Shown here piece after piece: positions 46,770-60,371 of a stretch of DNA of 64,000 bases. This DNA is from Lepisosteus oculatus (taxonomy: Eukaryota; Chordata; Actinopteri; Semionotiformes; Lepisosteidae). Location: assembly GCF_040954835.1 (NCBI RefSeq), contig NC_090708.1, forward strand, positions 28,098,001 to 28,162,000, read 5' to 3'. Below the pieces are notes generated by a model. The model ran no database searches, had not been told where the DNA came from, and saw nothing but the letters and a program-made list of their open reading frames with translations. The position numbers and the translations under genes are program-made. The number at the start of each line of letters is the position of its first letter. Positions within the stretch are counted from its first letter, which is position 1.

Positions 46770-49700
46770 CATCCCTCGGGAGGGGGATCAGAATACCTCC
46801 TGGGTATCCCTGCCTGTCGTAAGAGGCGACTAAAAGGGTTGTGTCAGGAAGGGCATCCGACGTAAAACCATCTTGCCAAAACCATGGTTGCAAAGAACAC
46901 AAAGCACATACCGGATCGGTCTGGGCCCGGGTTAACAACGTCCGCCTTTAGTGCTGTGTCCCAACAGGGTACTAATGGAAATTATGCTACTGTGGGGAAA
47001 ACTGTAGAGTTGTGGCTACAGAAAAGAAACAAGGTGAAGGGGCCTGGAAGGAATGTTAAGTCAATGAGAGTGGGGAGTTGGAATGTTGGTACCATGACAG
47101 GGAGAGGAGAGAATTGAGGAGAGAAAAGTGGAGATCTTGTGTGTGCAAGAAACCAAGTGGAAAGGAAACAGCTCAAGACACCTAGGAGATGGATACAAGA
47201 TTCTATATGCTGGAAAGAGTACAAAAATGAATGGAGTGGGTGTGATAGTGTGCAAAGACCTAGCAGACAAGATAGTGAGGGTGGTTAGACACTCAGACAG
47301 GATTATCAATGTACAGGTGGCTTTTGAGAGTGGGTTATGGAATATCATCTCTGTATATGCACTACAGGTAGGAAGACCACAGGAGGAAAAGGATAGCTTT
47401 TTGGAAGATCTCGAAGAAGTGGTAAGCAGAATCACAGGAAATGAAATGGTGGTAATTGGAGGAGACTTCAATGCACATTTAGGAGAGAAATGCCCAGATT
47501 ATCCAGATGAACATGGTCAGAGAAGGCTAGGAGAGAGAAATGAAGAAGGAGGAAGGCTACTAGAAACACTCCAAGCTCTTGAATTGTTTGCAGTGAACAC
47601 AGGGTTCACAAAGAATTATGAATAAAAGGTGACATACAGGAGTGGAGGCCATGATACCCAAATAGATTACATATTAGTGAGAAGAATTGATAGAGCGAAA
47701 GTCCAAGATGCTAAAGTCCTGCCCTATGAGGCTGTTACCAGACAACACAGGCTACTGGTGATGGACATCACAATATTGAAGGAGCGAAGAATAAGGCAGA
47801 GGAAACACCCAGCACGAACAAAAGTGTGGAAACTGAGAGAAAACAAAGTAGATTTCAACAGGCTGGTGAGAGAAATGCAAAACAACACAGAGGAAACAGA
47901 GGAGCCTTCAGTTGAAGAAGAGTGGACTGAGATGAGCCACATCCTAGAAGAGGCTGCTACCAGGGTTTGTGGAAAGACAAGAGGAGGCAGACCGAGGGAA
48001 AATGAAGAGTGGTGGTGGGATATGGAAGTTCAGGAAACACTGAAGGAAAAGAAAAAAGCATACAAGGCACTGAAAGATGGCACTGGAGAATTACAAGAAT
48101 ATAAGAGACTAAAGAAGTGTAGCAAAAAGAAGTGTAGCAAGAGCAAAGGAAAGAGCCTGGAAAGAATGGTATGATAAACTTAAAACAAAGGAAGGAGAGA
48201 ACCAAATCTACAAGATTGCTAAATATAGAGCGAGACAGAAAAAAAGATATTATCCGGGTGGCAGTACTCAAGGATGGAGAAGGCAGAGTCTTGATTAAAG
48301 AAGAACAGATCAAGCAAAGATTGCTGGAGTACTTCAAAAATCTGTTAAATGTAGAAAATGAGAGGGAGAACCTAGTGGAGGCAGACGTAGTGTATGGACC
48401 AATCCAAGAAATTTCAGTAAAGGAAGTGACAGAGGCTATCAAAGAGATGAAAGTGGGCAAAGCAACTGGACCATCAGGAATAGCAGCAGAACACTTTAAG
48501 TACCTCGATGAAGAGGGGATTCAGTGGCTGACGAGATTGCTAAACAATATTGCAAAGGAAGAGAGAATTCCAGAAGAATGGACAAAAAGCAGTATGGTTA
48601 CCATCTACAAGGAGAAAGGAGACCCAATGGAGTGTAAAAACTATAGAGGAATAAAACTTCTGGAACATGGATTGAAAATCTTGGAAAAAATTCTGGACAA
48701 GAGACTCAGGAAGATAGTCAGGATCCACAACTCACAATTTGGATTCTCAGCGGGGAAAAGCACAACAGATGCCATTTTTGTGATGAGACAGTTACAGGAG
48801 AAGACACTAGAGAAAGGGAAAAAGCTGTATGTGGCCTTTCTGGACTTGGAGAAGGCATATGACCGTGTGCCCAGAGAGGTGGTGTATTGGTGCTTGAGGA
48901 AGAAAGGAGTACCAGAAAACATGGTGAAGTTAGTTCAACCAACCTATAGAGATGCAACTATGAAGATGATAACACAGCGGGGAGTGACAAAAGAGTTTGA
49001 AATCACAGTTGGAGTACACCAAGGATCAGCACTAAGTCCTTTCCTTTTCATAAACATTATTGACACACTGACAGACGAGGTAAGAACAGAAGTGCCTTGG
49101 GAACTCATCTTTGCTGATGATGTGGCACTGATGGCAGATTCAGAAGTAGAACTACAGGAGAAAGTGTTCAAATGGCAGAGGAGTCTGGAAAATGGTGGAC
49201 TGAAAATGAATGCAGAAAAATCTAAAATAATGGCAATGGAGAGAAGAGGAGATAGTATAACCAATGTTGAGGTGACAAATGGAGGAAAACTGAAACAAGT
49301 TGATGGCTTTAAATACCTTGGATCAAAACTGGTAAAGGGAGGAGAAACACTGGACGCAGTAAAACAAAGAGTTAAAGCTGGATGGAACAAGTGGAGAGAA
49401 ATAACTGGAATAATCTGTGACAGGAAAATTCCTAGTAAGTTAAAGTGCAAAATGTACAAGACTGTGATTATACCTGTACTACTATATGGAGCTGAATGCT
49501 TGGCAGTTGGAAAGAGGGAAGAGAACTTGATGAGAAGAACTGAAACGAGGATGTTGAGATGAATTCTGCAAACTTCAATGAAGGATAAGATCAGAAATGA
49601 AGAAATCCGTAGACGATGTAGGGTGGTGGATGTGGTTGAGAAGATGCGAGAGGCGAGGTTACGGTGGTATGGACATATCATGAGGAGGGACGTTGAGGAA

Positions 49701-49918
49701 GCAACAAAGAGGGTAATGGAATTTGAGGTGGGAGGTAACAGAGGAAGAGGCAGGTCTAGAAAGAGATGGATAGATTGTGTGAGAAAAAATATGGAGGTAT
49801 GTGAAGTGAGTGAGGAAGATGTGCTCGACAGAGACAAGTGGAGAAGAGCAACCAAAGCAGCTGACCCCAGGACAGTCTGGGACTAAGGCTGTGAAAAAGA
49901 AGAAGAAGAAGAAGAAGC
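46770..49918 (+). mobile_element. RTE-clade LINE, near full length
   Basis: 3149 bp, bounded by the 14-bp target duplication CCAGAGGGAACAGA (46756-46769 and 49919-49932). It starts with a GC-rich 5' UTR (GTAAGAGGCGACTAAAAGGG at about 46818) and ends in a short A/AAG-rich tail (49893-49917). It carries an endonuclease and RT frame. The empty site can be read from ERV1 near 6130, where the flanks are continuous. Confidence 0.92.
47045..49886 (+). pseudogene. RTE LINE endonuclease-reverse transcriptase, broken
   Basis: APE-type endonuclease motifs: VGSWNVGTM, CVQETKWKG, GGDFNAHLG, and TQIDYILVRR. RT motifs: KYLDEEGIQWLTRLL before the core, VAFLDLEKAYDRVPRE, HQGSALSPFLF and the catalytic FADDVALM. 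The C-terminal part includes RWYGHIMRR and TVWD at the end. Damage: a frame change near 47117, a TAA at 47623, frameshifts near 48110-48135 (a small tandem duplication of AAGAAGTGTAGCAA) and near 48240 (A run), and a TGA at 49560. An intact copy would nick DNA and prime its own reverse transcription. Confidence 0.92.
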
Positions 49919-50460
49919 CCAGAGGGAACAGAAGGAATCTCCACATAGGCTTCTGTGTTCGGTGGGCACTGTGTGAGCACAGTCTGCCTCTTGGCCCCCC
50001 TTTCCTTCTGTACAGAAGGCTTAGGAGCCTTGAGCTGTTTCCACACCTTGCCTTTCTGGTGATCCACCAAAGGTTCCTCTCTGAGTCGCATGCCCTTTTC
50101 TTTTTCTACCCGTTTGAGCTTGCTGTATGACATCAAACACCTTTCAACCTCAGTGTCAATCAATGTCTCACTGCGTAAGACATCTCCCATGGCAGCCTTG
50201 AGGTAAAAGCTTCCTGCTTTTCCTCTCTGTTTTACTGCCTGCTCTGTGACTTCAGGGGTGGAGTCAGCACTCACTTGGGAGTGGCTGACCTCATCCAGGC
50301 AGGAACCCTTCCGCTCAATCAGATACACTGAGGGAGGGACAGGGGGCGGGTCTCCGCCTCCTCCAGTGGAGAGTATCAGCTCATTCACGTTTCCGGCAGC
50401 CTTGGGGAGCGGTTGTCTCTGTCCTAATAAAACTTGTTCAAGCCTGGACAGGCGTTCTCA
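49919..50460 (-). pseudogene. ERV2 gag-pro and protease remnant
   Basis: Open from 50388: STGGGGDPPPVPPSVYL, then without interruption to ETLIDTEVERCLMS. The protease active site thus reads DTE where ERV1 has DTG, which would abolish catalysis. A deletion removes about 50 residues of the protease fold compared with ERV1. The frame then runs into the LINE insertion. Confidence 0.75.
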
Positions 50461-50553
50461 TGGCACTTAGGATGCTGGGTGCGGTCCTGTGTACCTGCTT
50501 TGGAACGGGGCTTAGCCAGCTCTGGAGCCTGTGCTCCTTCAAGCAGGAGGGAG

Positions 50554-51255
50554 TTAACCCTGCTGGCTGATGGCAAACACAGTCGCTTTAACAGCTTTTT
50601 GCTCAGAGCGACTTTGGACATCATACTCCCAGGCTTCCTGCACAAATCTCTTAATATCAGTAATTTTCATGGTCTGTGCATCTGTATGCATTAAGATCAT
50701 CTTTCTGACTGATGGGTGGAGATTCGCAATGAATAAACCCTTGAAATGTGTGTTCTCTTCGCAACCGTCATCATTTCTCCCTGCAAAATAAGTTTGTCTA
50801 AGTCTCTCGTAATATTCGCGAGGGGACTCTGCTCTGTTGTGCTTATTGTTAAGGGCGGCGGCTATCGCAGCAGTTGGGTCAATAAACGTACTGTATTCTT
50901 GGATAAGTGCTTGACACAGCTTCTCAAAATCATTACAGACTTCTTTAATCTGCCTAGCCATCCACTCATGTACAGCTCTGCTGGTAGTTTTCCTGACCAG
51001 AAACACTTTCTCCTGTTCTGTGGCGTTTGGCAGGTACTGCAGGGTATACCTGAGGTCTTGAATATAACTCTCGATATTATTCTCTGACACTGCGGGGTCA
51101 AATCTCTCCATGTCCTTCGCTAGCTCTCTCAAAGAATGGAGATTTATCCTTCTAGCTTCTCCGCTGACGGAGATATGGCGGAGATCGTGGTCAGACCTGT
51201 CGCTGCTAGAGAGAGTGCTTAATAGCGACTCGAATTCCGACCTTTTAGCAACCAT
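50554..51255 (-). pseudogene. ERV2 gag
   Basis: 233 codons, ATG at 51255. It keeps the capsid-like part lost from ERV1: [72 protein letters not shown]. It lacks the N-terminal coiled coil of ERV1: about 20 residues after the start it jumps to the capsid region. The stop at 50554 comes before the basic tail. Confidence 0.82.
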
Positions 51256-51481
51256 CGTTAAACTAGTACGAAATCACAGTTTTACCACAGAAAACCACAA
51301 GATCATGTATGCAATCAACCTTGTAGATCGTAAAAGATCACAAAACAATCAAGCACTGCTTAAAGAGCAATGGGAACTTTTTTTCCTTTCAGCTTTCAGC
51401 ACACTGTATTGTCATGTATGAAACCCGCTGCGTTTTATGTTGAATTATTCCGCTTGGTTGACTCATTTCAGTCTTACCATA

Positions 51482-51499
51482 GCCCACCCAGGGACGCCA
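51482..51499 (-). other. ERV2 primer binding site, tRNA-Asn
   Basis: The plus-strand text GCCCACCCAGGGACGCCA equals the 3' end of vertebrate tRNA-Asn plus CCA over all 18 bases. Spacer ATAAA, then the LTR end TGTAG. Confidence 0.92.
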
Positions 51500-51504
51500 A
51501 TAAA

Positions 51505-52041
51505 TGTAGTGTTCTCCCTGAAGGCACCAGTTCTGTAGGGTTTGGGCATTTACTGGGACAATTATTAATTATTAATCACGAAATTGATTCTTTTGATGGC
51601 TTTAGAATCCAGCCATGCGATATAACTCAAACAACGCACACACACAGGTACTAATACACGAGGATACATTTATTAATACATAGAATATGCATGTAAACCT
51701 AACATATCTTATCGTGAGGGTTATCAGAATACAAAAGATATATATTCAGTCAGTTACGAAGAGTTACATATTTTAAGAGAACGTTCGGTATATCATTCAT
51801 TTAGACCATTTCGTAAATGAACTTGGTTATAACTTCTACATTAGATACTCAAAACAAGTACATAACTCTTAGGAATTAAATTGTTATCAACTGGTTGGGA
51901 TAACAATTGAATTCTCGAGCTGTAATGCATTGAAGTTGAATACTCATCCAATTTCTGGGGATTCAGATCTCCTGCGGGCTCTCTGGCTCCAAGCCAGGCT
52001 GTGCTGTGCGGCTTGTGACGGTGCGCTGCTGATGCTCACTG
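51505..52041 (-). repeat. ERV2 5' LTR, truncated
   Basis: Starts TGTAGTGTTCTCC and is colinear with 10154-10745. It stops abruptly near 52041 (after GCTGCTGATGCTCACTG), where sequence of the DNA transposon family begins. About 850 bp of U3 are missing. Confidence 0.85.
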
Positions 52042-55040
<2,999 letters not shown>

Positions 55041-55042
55041 TA

Positions 55043-56658
55043 GCATTTTTCAACAACTGCCTATTACTAAACAAAATACCTAAGATCTGGAGAACAGCAA
55101 AAGTCATCACTATTCGTAAACCACTTGAGGACCCAAAAAGCTACCAGCCAATCAGCCTCCTCTGCATCACCTTCAAGCTTATGGAAAGGCTAATATACAA
55201 GAGAATAAGCTCTATCGTGGACCCACAGCTCACAAATGAACAAGCAGGTTTCAGACCACATAAATCAACAACTGACCAGGTCTGCTGTATGGTCGATGAA
55301 ATCAAACAATACTTCCAAGAAAAAAAGAAAGTGGGAGCTGTTCTTGTGGACTTAACAGCAGCTTATGACATGGTCTGGCATAAAGGACTCATACTCAAAC
55401 TGCTTCGTATCATCCCAAACAAGAAAATGGTCCTCTTTATCCAAGAACTAATCTCAAACAAATAATTTACCTTAACACTGGGCAACAACACCTCCAGGAA
55501 ATTTTACCTTAAGAATGGCATCCCGCAAGGCTCGGTGCTACCGCCAATGCTGTTTAACATCTACACAGCTGACCTGCCATGTACAACTGCTAAAAAGTAC
55601 ATATACGCAGACGACATCGCTATTATGCGTTGCTCCACAGACATTAAAGCAATAGAAACTACACTATCGACTGACCTGAACAAGCTGAATTGCTACTTCA
55701 AAGACTGGAGGTTAAAACTTAGCATCACCAAGACAGTGAGCAGAATTTTCCACCTCACCAATTGCCTTGCTAACATAACAATCAATGTCAAGTGTGAAGA
55801 CAAAACCATTCCATTCGCTAAAAGCCCAAAATATCTAGGAGTTGTCCTTGTCCGCTCACTGACCTTCAAGCAACATCTCGAACAAACAGCAGCAAAAATC
55901 CAAGCAAGGAACAACCTGCGAAGACTAGCTGGCACTAGCTGGGGTGCAAATTTCACCATCTTACGCACCTCTGTGCTTTCTCTAGCCTTCTCGGTAGCTA
56001 AACACTGCTCTCCTGCCTGGCATAACAGCAGCCACACGAAGAAGGTAGACACAGCCCTGAACAACAGTATGTGCATTATCACCGGGTGCATTAGACCTAC
56101 GCCCACTGAACTGCTACCAATTCCCAGCGGCATTTCTCCACCAAATATTCGCAGAGAAGCAAGTTGCATCAACCTTGCACTGAAAGCCTCGGATGACACC
56201 AACCACCGGCTGCACGATGCCATCTGCAACTGGAACACCACGATCCTCCGACTAGAAAACCGACACTCACCTTCTAACACAATGAGGCGCCTTATGAAAG
56301 AAGCAAACAACGACAATGGCACCAAATGAGCTAACAAAAAGTGGCAATATGCGTGGAATAATAACAACCGCAGACGGAAACAGTTTATCGACAAAGTATC
56401 TAACAAACCCACTGGAAATGACCTACCCAGACAAGCCTGGGTCAAGCTGAACCGACTAAGAACCGGATATGGCCGTTTCCGGGCCACCCTACACAAGTGG
56501 GGTCTCACTGATGACCCTACGTGCGAATGCGGCGATGGCAAGGAGCAGACAGCCGACCACAGCCTACACTCCTGCCCTCACTTCAGGTGCCCCAGCAACT
56601 TTATCGATTTGGATGATGCCAGCCGCGACTGGCTGAGGCACCTGACTGTGACAATATA
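55043..56658 (+). pseudogene. LINE reverse transcriptase fragment
   Basis: One frame with two stops (TAA at 55463, TGA at 56327). RT motifs in order: ISLLCITFKLMERLIYKRI, NEQAGFRPHKSTTDQ, VLVDLTAAYDMVW, GIPQGSVLPPMLFNIY and the catalytic YADDIAI. The C-terminal end reads RLRTGYGRFRATLHKWG and CECG...HSLHSCP, a Cys/His motif common in Jockey/I-type LINEs. The frame is otherwise open for over 500 codons, so the copy is fairly young. The clade within this group is uncertain. Confidence 0.85.
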
Positions 56659-56700
56659 ACTATATAACTTCTGCATGATAAGCTCATACGAACATATATA
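55043..56700 (+). mobile_element. Jockey/I-type LINE, 5' truncated
   Basis: Begins within the RT domain directly at the TA (55041-55042) next to a transposon end, and ends after the C-terminal zinc-knuckle region. The 3' UTR has three copies of CAGTTCAGAACT(C/T)TGC (56706-56790). The endonuclease half is missing. No poly-A tail or target duplication was found. Confidence 0.8.
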
Positions 56701-57087
56701 CAACCAGTTCAGAACTCTGCTCACTTTTCTTGCACAAGCAGTTCTGAACTCTGCGCACTCCCTGGGCACAACCAGTTCAGAACTTTGCGTGCACTATGGG
56801 CATGACTACCACAGTTTCTTTGCCTGCCAGACTATATTCTGGGTTTACATTCAACCACCCATTGAATACACCAGTGTCTGGGCCAGGGGAAAACCAGAAA
56901 CTAACATTCACTCCATCATCTTGGGTGATCATTGCAGGGAGTGAAGACTTCCCAAATGGTCAGACGAGAGAGTCAGGACTTTTCATAAAAGAGGAGTCCT
57001 TACCTCTTTGTAGTGTGTGCTGACCGTCTCTCCTGCCAATGGGATATCCCCTTGCCTTCTGGAGGACCCTGCTCACAGTGCCAAAAT

Positions 57088-57787
57088 TGTTATAACAAAC
57101 AAATAAGTTCTGGACCCCAAGATGAAGCTGAACAAGTGAGTTTTATTGCATGCAAGGAACAATACAATCAGAATTTGTCAAAGATTATAGGTGCACAGCT
57201 CCAGTTTACACAACAAACTTTAGCTGTTTCTGTTGCAAATCGTTACCATGGAAATGGTCCCCCAATTTCCATGGTAACTATTTGCATCAGAAACAGCCTG
57301 TGACCACCTTTGTTTGGACATTCTCAAGGCCTTGAACACTTTGAATGGCTGGTCTCATTTTCCCACAGTTAGGGAGTTTCTAGCTCACACTTGGAATCTT
57401 TTATCAGTTAACTCCCATCCCTGCTGTAGCTCAAAAGCGCTGAAGCATGGAATATAAGTCTTTGTACAGAAAGAAGTTAGTTAACCCTCTTTTCACATCT
57501 CATATCTTTATTCAGGTGATTAGGTTAAAGCATGTTTACGTTTTTACTTTGAAAAACATTTCTCTTCAAATTTAATCTGTTTAAATCCGCAAATGTATAT
57601 TCATCTTTAAGAACATAATGGTCATGAATTTCTCATGATATCACATCCCTCTTTTTTCACATTTCATTTGTCATCCCTCTTATACTTTTCCACACTTCTA
57701 ACTCTGCAGGGGGTCCAAACATTCCCCTCGTCAGAAGAGGGGAAAAAGGGTGTACTGAGTGAGATGTGAACATATTGTTTCATAACA
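57088..57787 (-). repeat. Possible LTR of a second retroelement
   Basis: It starts TGTTATAACA and ends TTTCATAACA, with a minus-strand AATAAA (plus TTTATT near 57140). Next to the left border is a CCA-ended block (GCTCACAGTGCCA) that could be a primer site. The adjacent 140 bp on the minus strand contain a clean splice donor (AGAG|GTAAGG near 57005). No coding part is left. Different from the ERV1 LTR. Confidence 0.4.
57223..57297. repeat. 34-bp inverted repeat with GTTACCATGG core
   Basis: 57223-57256 pairs with 57264-57297 (about 32 of 34 positions) around a loop of about seven bases. Each arm contains TTACCATGGAAA, which is similar to an RFX X-box half-palindrome, and TGCAAAT, an octamer-like site. 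Confidence 0.75.
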
Positions 57788-58657
57788 TCACTAACCTTGA
57801 ATGTTTGTTGGGTATCGTCTTTTTAGTATTCACTTTCTTAGAATTTAATTGTAAAAAATAAATATTACTTAGTGCATTTAATGATTAGTTTTTGCAAGCA
57901 AATATGCAATCAAGTACCTCATTTCCAATTCCTGTTTATGGACAACCTTAAATTCCCTTACTGGAATTAAGGTCTGACTTGTAGAACTGGTTTTTACTCC
58001 CATCATTGACATTATTCATGTTTTGCTAATTCATTAATGTTCATTCATGCTATTCATTTATTATTAATATTGTTTGAATTTTTTACATACTGTGAAAATA
58101 ACAAAAAACAAAATTGTCAATACAGTACAGATATTATTTATTATATTTTATACAGAAGCTTATTAGCAACATAGAGAAAAAAACTAGATAGCATTTCGTT
58201 TATACAATAAAATTATTGTCTTTATATTAGAAATTTCATGTATACACAAAACACAACAAGTGCTACGTTAGATTATTTTGTGGCAATATTCTACTGTTGT
58301 TAACATCAATGCTACTTTGCCCGGGACAATATTATTATTACATAAACGGCACAATGCAAATTAACTATTATGTTCAAATTGAATAATTTTCACATATAAT
58401 CTAGACACTTTTCTCTTATAAATGAGTTATTTTTTTTTCTCTGTGATGCTAATAAGCTTCTATAATTTTACAATTAGAAAAAGTCTTTACTTGTTTAAAG
58501 AACAACTGGTGTATTGTAAGGTAAATCAACCCAAAGATGATCTTGCTTATCTGACTTGTTCAACAGGTTTGTACTCCCAGCATTAACAGTATACACATTT
58601 TTTAAACTTTTTCACATTCATTTGTGTAATTAATTTATTATTAATATTATTTCCATA
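57788..58657. other. No recognised feature
   Basis: AT-rich sequence. A short stretch (57900-58010) partly recurs at 58500-58620 (CAACCTTAAATTCCC against CAACCCAAAGATG; ACTCCCATCATTGACA against ACTCCCAGCATTAACA). No gene was seen. Confidence 0.4.
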
Positions 58658-60371
58658 CAGATGCAGCCATTCAAAGTGTGCGGTACAAACCCCTACTGCA
58701 GGCAACTCAATACTTCATACTGCGTCATAACGCGTCATACCGCAGTACATGATTGGCTGGCCAAAATGACGGACAGGGGCACTCATGGTGCGTTGGTCGG
58801 TCGTGGAAAGATTTAATCATTTAATGAATTTACTGTGCACATTTTAATCTGTTTAGTATTGAATATTTATATGAAATTTTACAACTAAAGGGAAATTTTA
58901 GTAGCTGGGCATAAAAAGAAGAGGGGTATAACGCATCTGAAGATCATCAACGATATTAATTTAGGAACATAAACATATTACTGTATGTAAACTGTACTGT
59001 ATATGGCTGGTCTTGGTAGTTTAAAGAAAAAATACACACCAGTCTTCCATTTCTCTCTTAACATTTTAAGCATCAAATTTTTATAAAATGGTCCTCAAAT
59101 ATGCAATTCCTGTTTAGAATGCATTTTAATTTTAAAAAAAAAATATTTAACATGAAAATTAAGCTGTTTACATTCCTCCACCTGAGAATATAGGCCCTCG
59201 TTGCTACGCAATGCAGAAACACAGCCACAAGTAACTAGCAAAGAGAGGACATTAGCTAGCCAATATGGTAAAGAAATAAATGACTTTTTTGTTTATTTCT
59301 TTAGCACATTTATTTGAACATTTCCATTGATTGTACAAGCATTGAAAAACTGTCCAAACTGTCGTCAGGCATTTTCTTTTACGCTCCGGGCATGCTCACA
59401 CTGGCGCTGGTCAGGATATAACAAAAACGATTTGTTGTAAAAATTGAGTTTCCAATAACGCAGCAGCGAACTCTTGTTTTTATGTCCACATAACAGACAT
59501 AATCTCCCTTGCTTTTAACCAAGCGTTTCATTATTTCTAAGAATGAAAATGATTTGAACTATGTGACAGTTATCATTCAACGAGAGCTCAAAATACCACA
59601 AGGATCCTCAAGAGTGCAACAAAAACTGCAGAAAAAGATACGTGTATCAGATATGTGAGAATCCAAGCTTTTTTATCTACACTTTCTTATCTACATTAAG
59701 AAGTAGTTTTTAAAATTTCATTATCACTTAGTAAAAAGTCAAAATTCTGGGGTGTGCGTATACCAGACATTATGGCACCGCTTCAGAATGGTGTCAGCCA
59801 ATCACCATTCTGAAGCCATTCATTTTTTTCCCTCTGATTAGGGAAAAAAAGACCTGCCGATCTGTTCTACAAAACAGGAAGACAACAGAATATGATTTTT
59901 TCAATTCGAAACGTGTATTTTAAATGTTTAATTTAGCAGTAAAAACCTTACAGCATACACAGATTTCTAAGATGATCAGGAGGAAGAAAATCACCTGATT
60001 TTCGTGCACAAAAAGTGGTTAACTATTGAAACCTGTTTTTATCGCTTTTAAAGTCATGCAATTCCTAAGTTAAGCAGGAACACATCATTACATCTCATTT
60101 TTTTTAAAATTAAAACCTAATAGGGTATTTATAATATTTTGGGATTATTATATAGGACAGACACTGTGACTCAGGCACTAGTTGAATGAAAAACGGTGCT
60201 TTATTTTTCAGTACAGAGAGACACACACACACACTATTTCATATATAAGATATAATAATAATAAACTTTATTTTATATAGCGCCTTTAAAGGTGGCTTCT
60301 CAAAGTACTTTACAGGATGACAACAACAATAAATAAGAAGAATACACAAGATAAAACAGAATTACAATTTA
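58658..60371 (+). mobile_element. Transposon family copy, L end intact, right end lost
   Basis: TA, then CAGATGCAGCCATTCAAAGT at 58658. It is colinear with the L half of other copies through about 59080, then with 39130-39370 (CCAATCACCATTCTG near 59800) and 37740-38000. It is followed directly by the next copy at 60372. An interspersed repeat (60250-60330) lies near the junction. Confidence 0.7.

Larger units (their letters stand above)
44806..52041 (-). mobile_element. ERV2, deleted provirus of the ERV1 family, split by an RTE LINE
   Basis: Minus-strand order: truncated LTR (52041-51505), primer site (51499-51482), gag (51255-50554), gag-pro region (50460-49919), RTE insertion (49918-46770), rest of the pre-RT region (46755-45600), then env-like sequence to 44806. 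RT, RNase H and integrase are absent. The 3' LTR is missing, and both provirus ends are joined to DNA transposon copies. It is related to ERV1 but clearly diverged from it, so not a recent duplicate. Confidence 0.88.

Noticed and set aside
46982..47942. Minus-strand Ser/Phe-rich frames
   Set aside because: Antisense of the A-rich RTE endonuclease region.
48944..49855. Open frame of 303 codons on the minus strand
   Set aside because: Antisense of the RTE reverse transcriptase; no independent domain or codon signal.
55693..56541. Open frame of 282 codons on the minus strand
   Set aside because: Antisense of the Jockey/I-type LINE reverse transcriptase.
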